Made by a program: the position numbers and the translations under genes
Notes under the pieces: model-generated
Seen by the model: only the letters and a program-made list of their open reading frames with translations
Database searches by the model: none
Told to the model about the DNA's origin: nothing
Part shown: positions 11,863 to 24,354 of the stretch, in pieces
Layout of the letters: the number at the start of each line of letters is the position of its first letter
How positions within the stretch are numbered: the stretch's first letter is position 1
Source of the DNA: Paguma larvata
Lineage: Eukaryota; Chordata; Mammalia; Carnivora; Viverridae
Assembly: GCA_030068075.1 (NCBI GenBank)
Contig: CM057835.1
Span: 36,941,715 to 37,005,714 of the forward strand
DNA: 64,000 nucleotides
Reading direction: 5' to 3'

Positions 11863-12577
11863 AAAAAAAAGTCACATTCAAATCCTGGTACCGTCTTAGC
11901 TATAGGACTCCATTCTACCTCAGCTTCTTTACCTAAGACAAACAAAATGCCTGTGTTTTCTTGGTTAAAAAACTACCACATTTAGTGATAAAACGTACAT
12001 AAAAGGCCCACAATCACTCAATGCACCCTAGCTATCATGTTTTTATTGGAGTCCAGTTAATTCTCAGTCTATAGGGTCTCTACGTGATTCTTATACCTGC
12101 ACCCTGGCGATGTCTATTTTGGAACCTTTGGAATACCCAGTGATTTGAACAGCACTGGCTGAGAATAATGAGGAAATATGCCAGGAGTTTTGGCTTTAGA
12201 TTACCTAAAAAAGGAAGGCTGCCCAACATGGCCTTCAAGTCCCTGCGATGATGGACTTACACCTGTGAGGCAGTGCAGTACAATGAACTTGAAAGAGTAT
12301 ATATCTTACTTTAATAACACAAAAAGTCTAGTGGGTGATACTCAACAGATTACAACTAATAATAATCCATAAGTAGAAGGAAAACATTAATATTGTTAAC
12401 ATTTATCTAATATGAAAATATTTCTTTGACAATATGCCAAGATCCATGAAGATCCTATTTCAAATAGCTCTCACAGAATGAGGCAAGTCGAAGTGGGCAG
12501 TAGGACACAGCAGAAACGGGGAGAGGAAAACGGTATACGAGAGGGATCCACAAAGAGAGACGCAAAGAATAACTTAC

Positions 12578-12663
12578 ATCTTAATTTGTCCATGATCTTC
12601 CCTCCACACAACGTGGCTAAAGCCATTTTGACAGCAAATACTGAAATTTTACCATGGCCTTCC
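12578..12663 (-). CDS. DTNA: DTNA exon, residues 121-150
   Basis: This 86-base exon has acceptor CAG at 12666-12664, preceded by a T-rich tract (13 T on the minus strand, 12691-12679), and a GTAAGT donor at 12577-12572. It completes Pro121 (CC|G), encodes EGHGKISVFAVKMALATLCG then GKIMDKLR, and gives the first base of Tyr150. D120 to V128 (DPEGHGKIS-V) lies where an EF-hand loop would be but lacks the full set of acidic calcium ligands, as is known for the dystrophin-type EF-hands. The loop is split by the intron. Phase is 2 in and 1 out. SINEs of opposite orientation lie on either side of the exon. Confidence 0.96.
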
Positions 12664-13062
12664 CTGTTTAATGATAACAGAAAAAAAAAAAAAGATGTCA
12701 TTTGGAGAACTTCCAGTAATGCGATTTGACATTTTCTGTTCTGTAGAAATCATAGGACGCTGTGGCTGCATACATTACGTGAACATATCCATTGTAGAAA
12801 AGACCATGAATACAACTGAACACAGGCTTCTGAAAAGCTCTCTATTCAGTGTTTCATTTTTTTCAAGAGATAGCAGAATCTTCAAGTTATTCTTTGTATA
12901 TGTCACTTGTTCAAAGCATGAACTGGCAGCTAGAGGGATATGTACTATTAAGCCATGGATTACAATTACGGAACATGATTTTCACTTTGGGTTTCATAAA
13001 ATAATTTTATACAAGATGATTCCACAGTCACTATAATTTAATCAAACACGATTTCGGGGAAA

Positions 13063-13066
<4 letters not shown>

Positions 13067-13093
<27 letters not shown>
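13067..13093 (+). repeat. 27-base T run
   Basis: An uninterrupted poly-T. No adjoining retrotransposon body was recognised, so its source is unknown. Confidence 0.9.
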
Positions 13094-14021
13094 GGTAAGA
13101 GAATTCCTGAATTTTGTTAGAGGAACTATGGGGATTTTTCCATCACGCTTTTTTTTTTCACTCATCATTTCCTACCCACAAGCTGACTATGTTTATGCGA
13201 TACATTTACTTTTCAAAGAGAGTTGGTATTTTAAAGGGGCAAAAGTAAGAGCTCTGTCTGAGCTCCTTCTACCAAATTGACATTAGAGCTGCCAAATCTT
13301 CATCGATTCAGGAAGTATAACTGACTTGTCCTTCACAAAATGTGATATAAAGGGCACACTGTAAGAAGTATAATATTTCAGCGAAATGATTTTGCAGTTG
13401 GGATAAACTGTTTGTTCTTGTATCCCTGGAATCAGAAAGTGTATCACATTAGTAACCCATTTCTTTGATAGTTGCTACTCTTAAGAATGATCAAGAGAGT
13501 TATTTTAAATAATAATGAGGCTGCAAGGGAAGTAAAGTCAGTACTGACAAAGGTTTACTATACAGAATAAATCATTTATATGACTAAGATCCCTATATAT
13601 GACATTTTAGAAGAATAAGGAGCAATAAACAATTGAGTCTTTGTTCCTTACTAGACTCCAGAGACAGGTGACATTATTCATCCTTGTTGCTGTCATTCTT
13701 AGCATAGCACCTCAAATACAGCCAGCCAGAATGCGAAAGTGACTGAGGCCTATGCTGGTGGCTCTCCTATTGATATTTCTAAGCCTAAGCACCAGATCTA
13801 TGTAATAACTTATTGGATACCTCATGTCAAACCAAGGGTGTTCCAAGTAGAGCTCATTATATGTACAAAGCCCTCCCGTGATACTCAGACCAACCCACTT
13901 CCACCTGCTTCTGGTCGTTAGTCCCTTTTCTGGTTGTCAGACTCACCATGCACCTAGTTACCCAACGATGAACCCTGGGGTTTGAAGCTTGACTTTGTTC
14001 TCTTCCTTAATTTACCACCAC

Positions 14022-14071
14022 CTGAAATGTTTGAGGGACTCAAATACTGAAACGTTTGAGGGACTCAAACA
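14022..14071 (+). repeat. Two 25-base tandem units, each with a small hairpin
   Basis: Units 14022-14046 and 14047-14071 differ at two or three bases. The second contains GTTTGAG-GGA-CTCAAAC, a seven-base inverted repeat with a three-base loop. Confidence 0.9.
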
Positions 14072-14221
14072 TACGTCTGAACCGTTCACTAAGTCCACTC
14101 CCCGCCTTCCATTCCAACTGCCGTCATTTTATCACTTTTTGGTTGAACACTGTAGTAACTTCTGAAATGATCTCTCCGCTTGCACACTCACATCACGAAA
14201 TCGACCATATTATTTCTTTTT

Positions 14222-14422
14222 TCTATGTTTATTTTTGAGAGAGAAAAGAGAGAGACAGAATGCGAGTGGGGCGGGGTGCAGAGAGAGAGGGAGACACAGA
14301 ATCTGAAGCAGATTCCAGGCTCTGAGCTGTCAGCCCAGAGCCCAATGTTGGGCTCGAACCACAGATGGAGAGATTGTGACCTGAGCCAAAGTTGGACGCT
14401 CAATCAACTGAGCCAGGTGCCC
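14222..14422 (-). mobile_element. SINEC_Fc-type SINE
   Basis: Reverse complement: TTTATTTTTGAGAGAG tail side, then CTGAGCCAGGTGCCC head side. The likely duplication is the ATATTATTTC-type sequence on either side (just before 14222 and just after 14422). Confidence 0.94.
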
Positions 14423-15710
14423 TGATGATATTATTTCATTATTGAAAACTCCAATTGCTTCTCTTTGCCTACAGGATATGGTTACAACTTTATCTGTGTT
14501 CTCCAGTCTCACTGCTACCTTTTCTGTTGAACCTCGCTCCACAGTCCCACGTTTAATGCCCCTGCTCTTCCTACCACGTTTTGCCCAGGGTTCTGCCACC
14601 TATTCATCAAGACTCAGCTCAATATTAACACTCAGTTTGTTCTGAAAACAGCTTCCCCCCTGGATGTGGAGGCAAATGCTCTTCCCTCCACTTTTACTTA
14701 CTATTTAGCACCTATCACACTGAGTGACCTTGATTTGTTTATTTACATATCTGCATGTAACTCGACCCCACACTGTGAGATTCCTGGGGGCAGAGACCAT
14801 TTACATCTTCTAAATTAGTTGAATTCCTATGGCCTTGCACTTTGTCTCCTCCAGAATTAGTGAACAATAAATTACTTATATTAATTAATGACTATCAATC
14901 TTTATAATAGGTGCCCCTAGAATTTCAAATGGCCTCTCATTTAGTTGTTCGCTAATTTCAGAGCAGGTAGCGATAAGAAAAATGTGATGAATTTGTAAAA
15001 AAAAAAAACTCATCCAGAATTATTCCACGTGCGTTGTATTCCCAATTGCATGGATAACTCACAGTATCAACCATTTATTTTAGGAAATCATTAGTTCCCT
15101 TTCCTAAGCTGAAACATGTTCAAATTATGAGAGCAGGGAAATCTCTGAAGTGTGGAAGAACAGGAGCAATGCAATGATAAAGTTTTCTTCAAAATGCAGA
15201 GAAATTGAGGATCATTACATGTGAGATTTCAAGAGCAATACAAGTTTCTTTCAATGAATCAGAGAGAACAGCTCAAGAGAGAGGATAGACCACAGATAAT
15301 GATGGGACAGAGAGTTCTCCCCAGGATGAAATGATGATAGCTCACAGATGAATTCTTAAGCCTTAGCTTTTACTGAAGAAGATCCTAGAGAGATCGCCAG
15401 TTCCGTATTGTTCTTGGAAATGCAAGATTAATGGTAGTACATCCAGGGTGGTTGTATCAGAGCTATTCTGCCGAATCGACACAATAAATCTAGATAAATC
15501 ACCAAGTGGAGGGCAGCTCAATGAGAGTTTTGCAGGAACTCAAGGGTGAAATTAGGCCACTGGAATGCATTGTTATGCAAGCCACTGTGCCATATTGCAA
15601 AGGTGACCCCGTCACAAAGAAGGAGTCAGGGGATATGCAGGAATGTAGTGCCCATAAGCACACCAATACTGGGTGAATTTTGATCTTTTTTTTTTTAATT
15701 TTTTTTTTTG

Positions 15711-15914
15711 GCATTTATTTATTTTGAGAGAGAGAGAGAGAGAGAGCAAGCATGAGCAGGGGAAGGGACGAGAGAGAGGGAGACACAGAATCTGAAGCAG
15801 GCTCCAGGCTCTGAGCTGTCAGCACAGAGCCTGACGTGGGGCCCGAACCCATAAGCGAGATTATGACCTGAGCCGAAGTTGGACGCTCAACCGACTGAGC
15901 CATCCAGGCACCCC
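15711..15914 (-). mobile_element. SINEC_Fc-type SINE
   Basis: Reverse complement with a GA-repeat tract (15726-15746) and head end CCATCCAGGCACCCC. A long T-rich tail precedes it from about 15685. TGAT(C/T)T flanks suggest the duplication. Confidence 0.95.
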
Positions 15915-16167
15915 TGATTTAGATCCTGCTCAGCCCCAGCAGTGGATAAGCCTCGAAAGAGTTTAAGGAGTGAGTGGAGACGAATGATGTCGCAACGGAA
16001 AAGGGGGACACCAAGGACTTAAATACAAATGGATCTTTTTAAAAAACATTTTAAGTAGACATAACAGGATGAAGGAAAAGGGTTGGGGAGAAAGATTTTC
16101 TAAAGACGTTTCACGAGATGCCTCACCAAGAGCCATTACTTAAAATCATCTTGGGATCAGGGTCCCT

Positions 16168-16170
<3 letters not shown>

Positions 16171-16218
<48 letters not shown>
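16171..16218 (+). repeat. (GT)24 microsatellite
   Basis: 48 bases of uninterrupted GT. Confidence 0.98.
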
Positions 16219-16221
<3 letters not shown>

Positions 16222-16727
16222 GATGTGGCATTAACGAAGCAAGCAAGGAGTAGGGAGACATCGGTGCACTCCAAGGGCAGAAGTACCAGAGAGAGTTGTG
16301 CCCATCGGGAATCATCCCTAATGGGGCCGTATGATTCACAAGCAGTTCGGGAAATCCCTTAGGTATCTAGGAAGTGGAAAGTCAAGCTCAGGAGGACAGA
16401 TGACAGGCAAGTCCCAGGAGTCCAGCGCGAACCAGCAGGGAAGCGGCACATTGTTCCAAAGCGATGGAACGCAATGCCTCGAGGAGTAAAGCAGTAAAAC
16501 CGCACATATGGAATGTTGGCCGTCGGCCGCAACTCCGGAAGCAGACCTGCCAAAGTGTACTGAGGATGAAAAACGTAGATTGTCCCTAATGCTGCAGGCC
16601 AGACAGCCTTGGAACGGCAACACTAGGAAGAGTGCTAGAAAAAGTCTAGGCTCTTGTTTTGTTTGTATGAAGAACGATGCAACACATCTCCAACTTCATG
16701 TGTGGTTCTTTTTTCCTTTTAATTTGT

Positions 16728-16933
16728 TATGTTTATTTATTTTTGAGAGAGAGAGAGAGACAGAGTGTGAGTGGGGGGAGGGGCAAAGAGAGAGGGAGAC
16801 ACAGAATCTGAAACAGGCTCCAGGCTCTAAGCTGTCAGTACACAGTCCCACATGGGGCTCGAACTTGAGGACTTTGAGATCATGACTTGAGCTGAAGTCA
16901 GATGCTTAACTGACTGAGCCACCCAGGTGCCCC
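16728..16933 (-). mobile_element. SINEC_Fc-type SINE
   Basis: Reverse complement: TTTATTTATTTTTGAGAGAG, then TGACTGAGCCACCCAGGTGCCCC. The flanks GTGTGGTTCT and GTGTGCAGTTCT suggest the duplication. Confidence 0.95.
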
Positions 16934-17595
16934 GTGTGCAGTTCTGACTGCCACCTAAAGAAAGAGCAGAGCCGGATATGTTTGACAATACTATACGCAG
17001 AATACAGGGTATCTATCAGAACCATCCACTTTATGGGTGGGCTGGGGCTTAGAATTAATGACAAGGCTGACAATGAGCTGTTCTTTGTGGATAAAAGTTG
17101 GTAGTGCACTTGATTCTTTGGTAGTGTAGAAGGTACAGCAAAAACTTTAAAGTGAAGTGTAGTATTAGCCTATCATTTTTAATTTAAAAATATTACTTTT
17201 AAAGTAAAAATTTTATTTTAATATTTTCCCCTTAAATATAGAGCAGGAACACAAGGCATAATACCTGCTTTCTTGTTTTTTCCCCATTATTTGGTTTTTG
17301 GCAGAATGGAATATATTCTGTTTTTTAGGCCAATGAGGCTGGAGCTTTTGCCAGTACAAACTTTACTTTCCTATTGAGCTTGAGGTCAAAAACCACTCAA
17401 TTAAATTGCTATGCTGCTATGTAATTAATACCTTGGAGGGTATTTAAGACAATAAAAAAATTAGCAAAAGTACAAGCTGAAATTGCTTTAAAAATCAATG
17501 TTTCCTTAAATCTTTTATTTTCCTTATACTTTGTTTTTTCACTGTGAAAAGTTTCAAATTTTTCAAAGAGGTAACTGATTAAAAAGGAAACAAGA

Positions 17596-17795
17596 GGGGC
17601 ACCTGGGTGGCTCAGTTATTCAAGCATCTGATTCTTGTTTTCAGCTCAGGTCATGATCTCACGGTTCATGAGATTGAGCCCCATGTTGGGCTCTGTGCTG
17701 GCAGCATGGAGCAGGCTTGGAATTCTCTCTCTCTTACTTTCCTTTTCTTCCTCTCTCTCTCTCTCAAAATAAATAAATACACATTTTAAAAATAT
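17596..17795 (+). mobile_element. SINEC_Fc-type SINE
   Basis: Head GGGGCACCTGGGTGGCTCAG, TCATGATCTCACGG, CT-rich middle and AATAAATAAATACA tail. More diverged than most here. Confidence 0.93.
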
Positions 17796-18550
17796 TTAAA
17801 AAATGGAAATAAGAAAGCACCCCTTGTTCAAATATATACAGAGATTTGTAGAGTGTCTGTCTTAAAAACATACATTACTTTAAGGTTTGACTCCTCATAG
17901 TAAAAAGTGAGTAACTGCATTACACTGGGCTTTTTCCATGACCTCGAAAAGAGACGAACTGGTTTCTTTTAAGTAAGAAGGTATTAATTTTAGGGAAAAG
18001 TTGTCTGGGAGGGCAAATCCGCTTTCGACAAGAAGGAAAAACAACGAGTAGATATGGATAGGTCTGGGATGCTGGGCTGCGTTCAGACCAGAATGTTAAT
18101 TTTCTTCAAGTTGCCAAGTGAGTTTCCTGTTTGAAATTAGAGAATCTCAGGAAAAATTTTAGGTCCCTGAAAGTGAGATTTGGATTCTGACTCTCTTTGG
18201 AACAGGCTGGAGGAATTATTTTTCTATTTGAGAGCATTCAAACCAGAAGCTCTTCTTTTACCAACATATTTCACAAAAACATTTGGGAAGCATTCTGATG
18301 AGCCCAGAACTCAAACTGCTCTTTCTCACACATTTTGGTGGCTTAATTAACTGAGAAAATTGTTTCCTCCTCTGTCTTCCACAACATGCTTCTATAAAAG
18401 CTCACTTCTTTATCTGGGAATCATTTTGTTCCCCTGGATCACTCATTTCCTCACTCAGCAGACATTACTGACAATGCCTCGCAGGTTGGGGATATAAAGA
18501 TGAACGAGGTATGGCAAGACTCAAAACTCATTATTTTTTTTGTTGTTATT

Positions 18551-18740
18551 TTTTTAAGTTTTTATTTATTTTGAGAGAGAGAGAGAGTGGGAGAGGGGCA
18601 GACAGAGAAGAAGAGAGAGACAATCCCAAGCAGGCTCTGCACTGTCAGCGCAAAGCCCAGTCAGGGCTCAAACTCATGAACCGTGAGATCATGACCTGAG
18701 CTGAAGTCAGACGCCTAACTGACAGAGCCCCAGGCACCCC
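18551..18740 (-). mobile_element. SINEC_Fc-type SINE, first of a tandem pair
   Basis: Reverse complement: TTTATTTATTTTGAGAGAG and GAGCCCCAGGCACCCC. Another SINE in the same orientation starts 17 bases to the right. Confidence 0.93.
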
Positions 18741-18757
18741 AAAATTGGTTAATTTTT

Positions 18758-18945
18758 AAAAATATTTATTTTTGAGACAGAGAGAGACATAGCATGAGTA
18801 GGGGAGGGGCAAAGAGAGAGGGAGACACAGAATTCGAAACAGGCTCCAGGCACAGAGCCCGATGTGGGGCTCGAACCCACGAATCATGAGAACATGACCC
18901 GAGCTGAAGTCGGATGCTTAACCGATTGAGCCACCCAGGTGCCCC
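18758..18945 (-). mobile_element. SINEC_Fc-type SINE, second of a tandem pair
   Basis: Reverse complement with head end GAGCCACCCAGGTGCCCC. Its duplication, AAAT(T/C)GGTTAATTTT at 18742-18756 and again after 18945, abuts the neighbouring SINE, so this insertion landed at the head end of the other. Confidence 0.95.
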
Positions 18946-20442
18946 CAAATCGGTTAATTTTAATAAGCACATTTTCAAGAGGGTAGGGACCTCACCCTAC
19001 TCATCTTTCATCCCCAGCCTCTATAGCACCCAGTGCAAAGCAAGCTCTTAATATATGTTAGTTAAGTTAATGGATGCACACGTGAAAAGATTTTTTTTTT
19101 TGATTTATCACTTAATGTTTTATATTGAGAAATACTAAAATGTTTGAGGAAAATTATGAAGACTGGCTTTATGGTCCATAATATTAGATGGTGCGGTCAT
19201 GTGACACCTTGAATTTGGAAGCAAGTGCGTACACAATTACTCTTATTTTGGGGATGGTGAAATGAACATGTGCACAGATAGAAATCCCTTAGTTGGCTGT
19301 GGCATCTCTTTGGGCTCCCCATCATGTTAGCAAAACATTTGGGGAAAGAATTCCTGATAATACCTAGACATGTGAGTTTGCCAGGAGTTTCTCCAGAATG
19401 GAAAGGGGCAATTCTATTGACCTATCTTCTTTATCCCTATGAAATTCCTTTTGCACTCACACAAAGTATAAGTCTGACATGAAGAGAAGTGACATTGAGA
19501 ATGTTCATTTTATCTACAGTTGTAAAAATTCTTTACAGAGAGTCCATTTTTGTGACAAGTAGGAAACTTGAAACAAAGTATTTTTTACTAGAACAAAATT
19601 TTAGTGATTCGAGGAGAATGTTCTGTGGAAGTCTAGAATTTAAGATGTGGTAAGAAGAAAAATCACCTAGCAAACACTATGTTAAATATCTAGTTCTAGC
19701 CGTATAGGCAATAAAAAGAAAAGAGAAGAGCATTTGGTTTTATAGACCTCGTCTCTTCTTCCTTTGCTCTCACACACCCACACAGCCTCAAACGTGAACC
19801 ATCCATTTCATTGGTGCACAGAGAAAGGGCTGTGGACTTTGTAGTACATCTTGCATTAAACATCAAAATCATTTTTTAAACTCAAAAGGCAGAAGGATTT
19901 GGGCAGAGTTCCAGAATATTTTATATCCACGAGTCTGAAATAGTGCTGTGGTACCTTTCATAGCACTGGGGGGACGCCCGGGGGGGAGCTCAGGAGTGGG
20001 AATGGATGTTCAAATGGCTCAGCAAGGTGCAATATGTCAAACAGAGGGGAAAATACTAGGATTTTGTATTCTCTGTGAAAGACTATTATACGATAGATTT
20101 GGAATTCTGGATGGCTGTCATAAAACTGACTCTAAATCTACAACGTAATATGTGTTAAGTCCAACACTCTGTCAGATATGTCTGAGCACCACAAACTGGA
20201 CAGGTTAGGAATGTGAGCATCATAAAAAATATCCTGTAAAAGCAGGGTAAGTTTTTGGGGACAAGTATCTTAATTCTCATTAAAAAAATGAAATAGAAAG
20301 CATGAATACAGCTGAACTTACCCTGATGCCTGAAACAAATGATTCTTTTTCCCCACTGACCTCATCTAGTGTGAAGATGTACGACCAGCACATTCTGTAA
20401 CCTCCCTATGTCCCAGCCTCATTGCTACTCAACCTGGAAAAT

Positions 20443-20467
20443 TATAATCCCATAGTGCCCAACCAGT
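20443..20467 (+). repeat. 25-base exact repeat, copy 1
   Basis: TATAATCCCATAGTGCCCAA plus five more bases recur exactly, same orientation, at 21449-21473. It is not part of any repeat I can name. Confidence 0.85.
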
Positions 20468-21094
20468 AAGACTGTTGGCCAACAATAAATGGTTTTAACT
20501 ATTACTACAATCAGTAATATGATTACTAATCACATTAGTATATAATTACCACTAGTATATATAATTACTAATTACATTAGTATATTATTACTATCATTGG
20601 AGAACTGGCTTTAAAAATAAAGCTTGACAACTGAAAAGAGGAACATCATCATTCTTTTTAATATTTACCGTTGTCCCACTCTGAGATTTATATGGCTGAA
20701 TATATGTGAAAATAATATTTGCTAAAAGCAAGGCCACTGTCACCTAATCGACCTTAGGAAGAACTTCCCTAAGAAGGAAGCTTCTAGTGAATTGAAATGA
20801 GACTAAGTCAACAGACTAAAGTTGTTGTTCATGCTTCCCAAGAAAGGAAGAAGGGAGTAAGAGAACTACAGTGGAGTCTTTCGCGAAAATAGGATACTCC
20901 CACATTAGTAGCCATGGCCATCTGTTTTCTTCTCTTGTGGAGCAGAAGTAAAAATAGAAGGTATGAATCTAGGTGACAGAGCAAACTTGGACTCACTAGT
21001 CTTGGTAATGTATTAGAGCTTACGGAAGACTTAATTTCAGAAAAAGAATGAAAAGAAATTAGTGCAATGAGCTAAGAAAAGTCCATCTTTGATC

Positions 21095-21350
21095 TTCATT
21101 CATTCATTCATTCATTCACAGATTCATTATGAGCTGGATATTATCTCAGGTGCTGGGCATACAAAGAGTAAAGACATGGGCCCGCTGTACAGTAGCTGGT
21201 GGGAGGCAGTCATGTAAATAGGAAGACATGCACCATAAGAGAATAACAGAATCGTCTGTAAGGAACAGTAGGACCTGGGGAAGAGGGGGTCCACTCAGCC
21301 ATGAGAGGTGAAGGGGTTCACAGTGGATCAGTTTGTGACCCCACCTCTTT
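21095..21350 (-). mobile_element. L2 3' end, complement orientation
   Basis: It starts with (ATTC)n at 21096-21118, then GAGCTGGATATTATCTCAGG, TGCTGGGCATACAAAGAGTA and purine-rich text, the usual reverse L2 3' end. Confidence 0.65.
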
Positions 21351-21448
21351 GAAAGGCCAATGTAGGCGATTAAGAATTATTTTCAAGGTCACAATTATAC
21401 TTCAATGAAGCTGGTGAAAACAAATATTGTCATCTTATAACTTTCTGC

Positions 21449-21473
21449 TATAATCCCATAGTGCCCAACCAGT
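21449..21473 (+). repeat. 25-base exact repeat, copy 2
   Basis: Exact second copy of the 20443-20467 segment, 1,006 bases downstream. Confidence 0.85.
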
Positions 21474-21829
21474 TGTTGTTTTTCTTTTGTTACTCTCAGT
21501 TTCCTAAAAAATAGTAGTAACGGTGAGAAGAAAAGCTGCCTCCGGGTTGTGAGCAAATAAGGAAAGGAGGCAGGCTAATTCCTGGGGTGTGCAGAGGAAA
21601 AGAGATACGATACAGAGACTGGCTCTGGCTGTTTTCTAATTCTTCTTCACTCTCAGCCCCTGATTCCTGATTCTGACGCCCTTCCCACCCTTCCCAGGTG
21701 CACCCGTCATTTTCCTAGGAACTCTGGAGAAGACAGCATCTGAGATGGAAAGGTCTGCTTAGAAGTTGGTTGGTAATCGATCACTGGTTGACTCTTGCTA
21801 GGATACAGCCACTTTTAGAAAGAAAGTCA

Positions 21830-22052
21830 GGGGCGCCTGGGTGGCTCAGTTGGTTAAGCGGCCGACTTCAGTTCAGGTCATGATCTCAGTCTGTGAGTCT
21901 GAGCCCCGCGTCAGGCTCTGTGCTGATGTCTCAGAGCCTGGAGCCTGCTTTGGATTCTGTGTCTCCCTCTCTCTCTGCCCTTCCCCTGCTCACACTCTGT
22001 CTCTATGTCTCTCAAAAATAAATAAAAATGTTAAAAAATAAAATAAAAAAAA
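21830..22052 (+). mobile_element. SINEC_Fc-type SINE, young-looking
   Basis: Head GGGGCGCCTGGGTGGCTCAG and a tail of AAAATAAATAAAAATG type. The duplication AGAAAGAAAGTCA is perfect at 21817-21829 and 22053-22065. Confidence 0.96.
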
Positions 22053-22560
22053 AGAAAGAAAGTCAGAAATTCAATTCAATTTCTTATTGAATCTAGACTC
22101 AAGAGACTGACTGTTCAGAAACAGAATGGCAAGCATAAGCATAGTCCCTGCTTATCGAACCTAGCTCCTAACATTCTAGAAATCATCCTATATCTCTACC
22201 TATGCACTCTATCTTCTAAGAGGTGACTTGGTGGAGAAACCTTGCAATCAGGAAACTAGCTGTGGTCTGCAGTGAGCACGCCTGTGCGAGGACTGTGATG
22301 CAGGTGTTTCTCTGGGGAGAGAAGGGAAAGAGTGATATTTTGGGGGAGGTATGCCTTTGAGAAGGCAAGTCTGGTTCTCAAGGATACGGCCAAGTGCAAT
22401 GGGCTTTGAACCTCATTTCAGGTTACCATTTTCATGGCAGACTCCATTAGCTGGGTCTGGTGAATTTTAAGGCGCTGCCAAAATAATGGCCAAGTTTCTC
22501 TGAACGCAAGTTCTTATTCTCATTCTCCATGAATTTAAATTGCTATACTGTCCTTCCTTA

Positions 22561-22635
22561 AAAAATATATATATATATATTTATATACATATGTATATAT
22601 GTATACATTTTATATATATATGTATATATATTATC
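22561..22635 (+). repeat. TA-rich simple sequence
   Basis: Alternating TA with ATGTATATA variants. Confidence 0.95.
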
Positions 22636-24354
22636 TCTTTAGATGCAAGTTTAAATTATTTTAGTTTTTTCTATTTTTTAATATGTTCATTCAAATTACA
22701 GCAAATGAGAGAAAATCTCCCAAATGTTTCAGTGATTCTATAAAAACAACAGCTTATCATGAATGTACTAGGCTCATTCATGGCTACCAAGGGTCCCTTA
22801 AACACTAGGGTTCTGTCGTGGGCTAGGTGGTAGGAAGCAACATCAAATTTCCATACTGGATCTCATTTGGAGAAATAGGAGTTTACTATTATAAGAAATT
22901 GAATTGAACATTCATTTTATTCTTAAGTTTCTCTTCTTGCATTCACTTTTAAGTTATATTCTCTTTCCAGCTACCGATACTGCCTTATGGCTCACATCCC
23001 ACATCATCTAGAATTTCAGAAGCCATCAGATGGAAGTTCGAGAATCAGCAGAACTGCCTATCCTTATTTGCAATGCCAAACGAGAGAAGGCAGAAGCATC
23101 TGTAGCCTGGGGTCTCTATATGGATGTGTCTGTAAATCTGTAAAATGTGATTTCTCTATGTGGATGTTTTAAAAAATCTATTGTAATGAGATTATTGAAA
23201 GTATATGTCAGGGCCCTTTTTAGCTGTAAGAAGAGTAAGACCCAAACAGATATTCTCTGTGAACATTCATGTCGATGGCTCCCGACCTTGGGAGAGTCCT
23301 TAAGCTTAGCATTCGTCAACCTTGAAATGATTATCAGTAGCTATTTAGAGGACATCTGTAGCCCTAGTTTTTAAAAGTGATCTTCCGAAGATTTCTAAAC
23401 AGAAGTGAAAAATCTAACTCTACTGTATATTTCTCATGTCATGAGAAATACTGAGAAATGATATATTATATCAAATAAAATATAATATATGCATATATTA
23501 TAACTCTCACATATTTCACAAAATCCTCCTTCCTTATTTATTGATCTGGCCCAGGTTCTATACTTATGGAGTGGATACAAATTATTTTTTATCTTTGATT
23601 CCTTATGAATCCTCCAGCAACACTCTAAGATCTGGCAAGAATTGTATTTCTCTTTTTACATTTTCCATTGTTCCACTTATAACAAATAAGCCCCCTGAAG
23701 ACTAGTGGCAAGTCTGAAAGCTTCTGTGCTCTTGTCAAGGGGCAGGATGGAAATGCCATTATAGAAATTCCATAGCCTGGTTCCATTCTGTCACCTGTCA
23801 TGTGGAACCATAGCCCTCTCTACCTGCCTGCCACTCGGTTACCATAGTGATTAGGCCAATGCAGTACATCGGTTCTGAAGTCTGCACAGGCTAAGCATGG
23901 GATCTATCAAGCTGGACTGCTTGTTTTAGAACTGTTTACTTCAGGTCAAGAATTACTCAAAATATGAACATCACGAGACAATACTCTACACCGGTCAAAC
24001 CAAGCACGGATAATTCTGTTAACCACTCTAGGTTGTAAAGTGACAGCTGGTAGCTTTCGTGAGCGGCATAATAACATTAGCCTGGCTGGAACATCTCCAG
24101 TGCCAGGTTCAGATACTCCCAAGCATCGGCCAGACGATGAGACTAAGCAAAATCTTTTGAGAGTCTTAAAATGTGATTGCTGAAAGGTCAAGTTAGCAAT
24201 TTTCCATTTTAATATTCAAAACCAGTAGTGAAAGTGGGGATGTTGATACCATATCTAGACTAAAGGCTCTCAGCAAAAGACCTTTTGAAAGCTTAGGCTG
24301 ATAAAGTAAGTCAGGGGAGTTTTAACACTTCACAAAGCTGCCACATGTGCCTTG

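Larger units (their letters stand above)
5223..12577 (-). other. DTNA intron (7,355 bp) interrupting codon 150
   Basis: This is a phase 1 intron. It holds AAAG, ATCT and TTCC tracts, an old L2 (about 7380-8660) split by a hAT fragment, one full SINE (11464) and an hAT MER5-like piece (11700-11862). The stretches 5223-6385, 6465-6965, 8660-11035 and 11865-12577 show no coding sequence or repeat that I can name. The stretch 9980-10330 is somewhat richer in CpG but is not recognised. Confidence 0.88.
13930..14890 (+). mobile_element. L2 LINE 3' portion, split by a SINE
   Basis: Plus-strand L2 text on both sides of the SINE at 14222: ...CCATTCCAACTGCCGTCATT... to the left, and CTCTTTGCCTACAGGATATG, then CTGTGAGATTCCTGGGGGCAGAGACC and a CAATAAAT end, to the right. 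It includes the small tandem repeat at 14022-14071. Confidence 0.6.

Noticed and set aside
14442..14645. Small ORF 14442-14645
   Set aside because: It lies inside L2 text, with no independent support.
16171..16362. Cysteine/valine repeat ORF
   Set aside because: The frame is translation of the GT tract. No protein signal beyond it.
20443..21473. CRISPR array or spaced repeat array
   Set aside because: Only two copies of 25 bases, 1 kb apart. No array and a mammalian genome.
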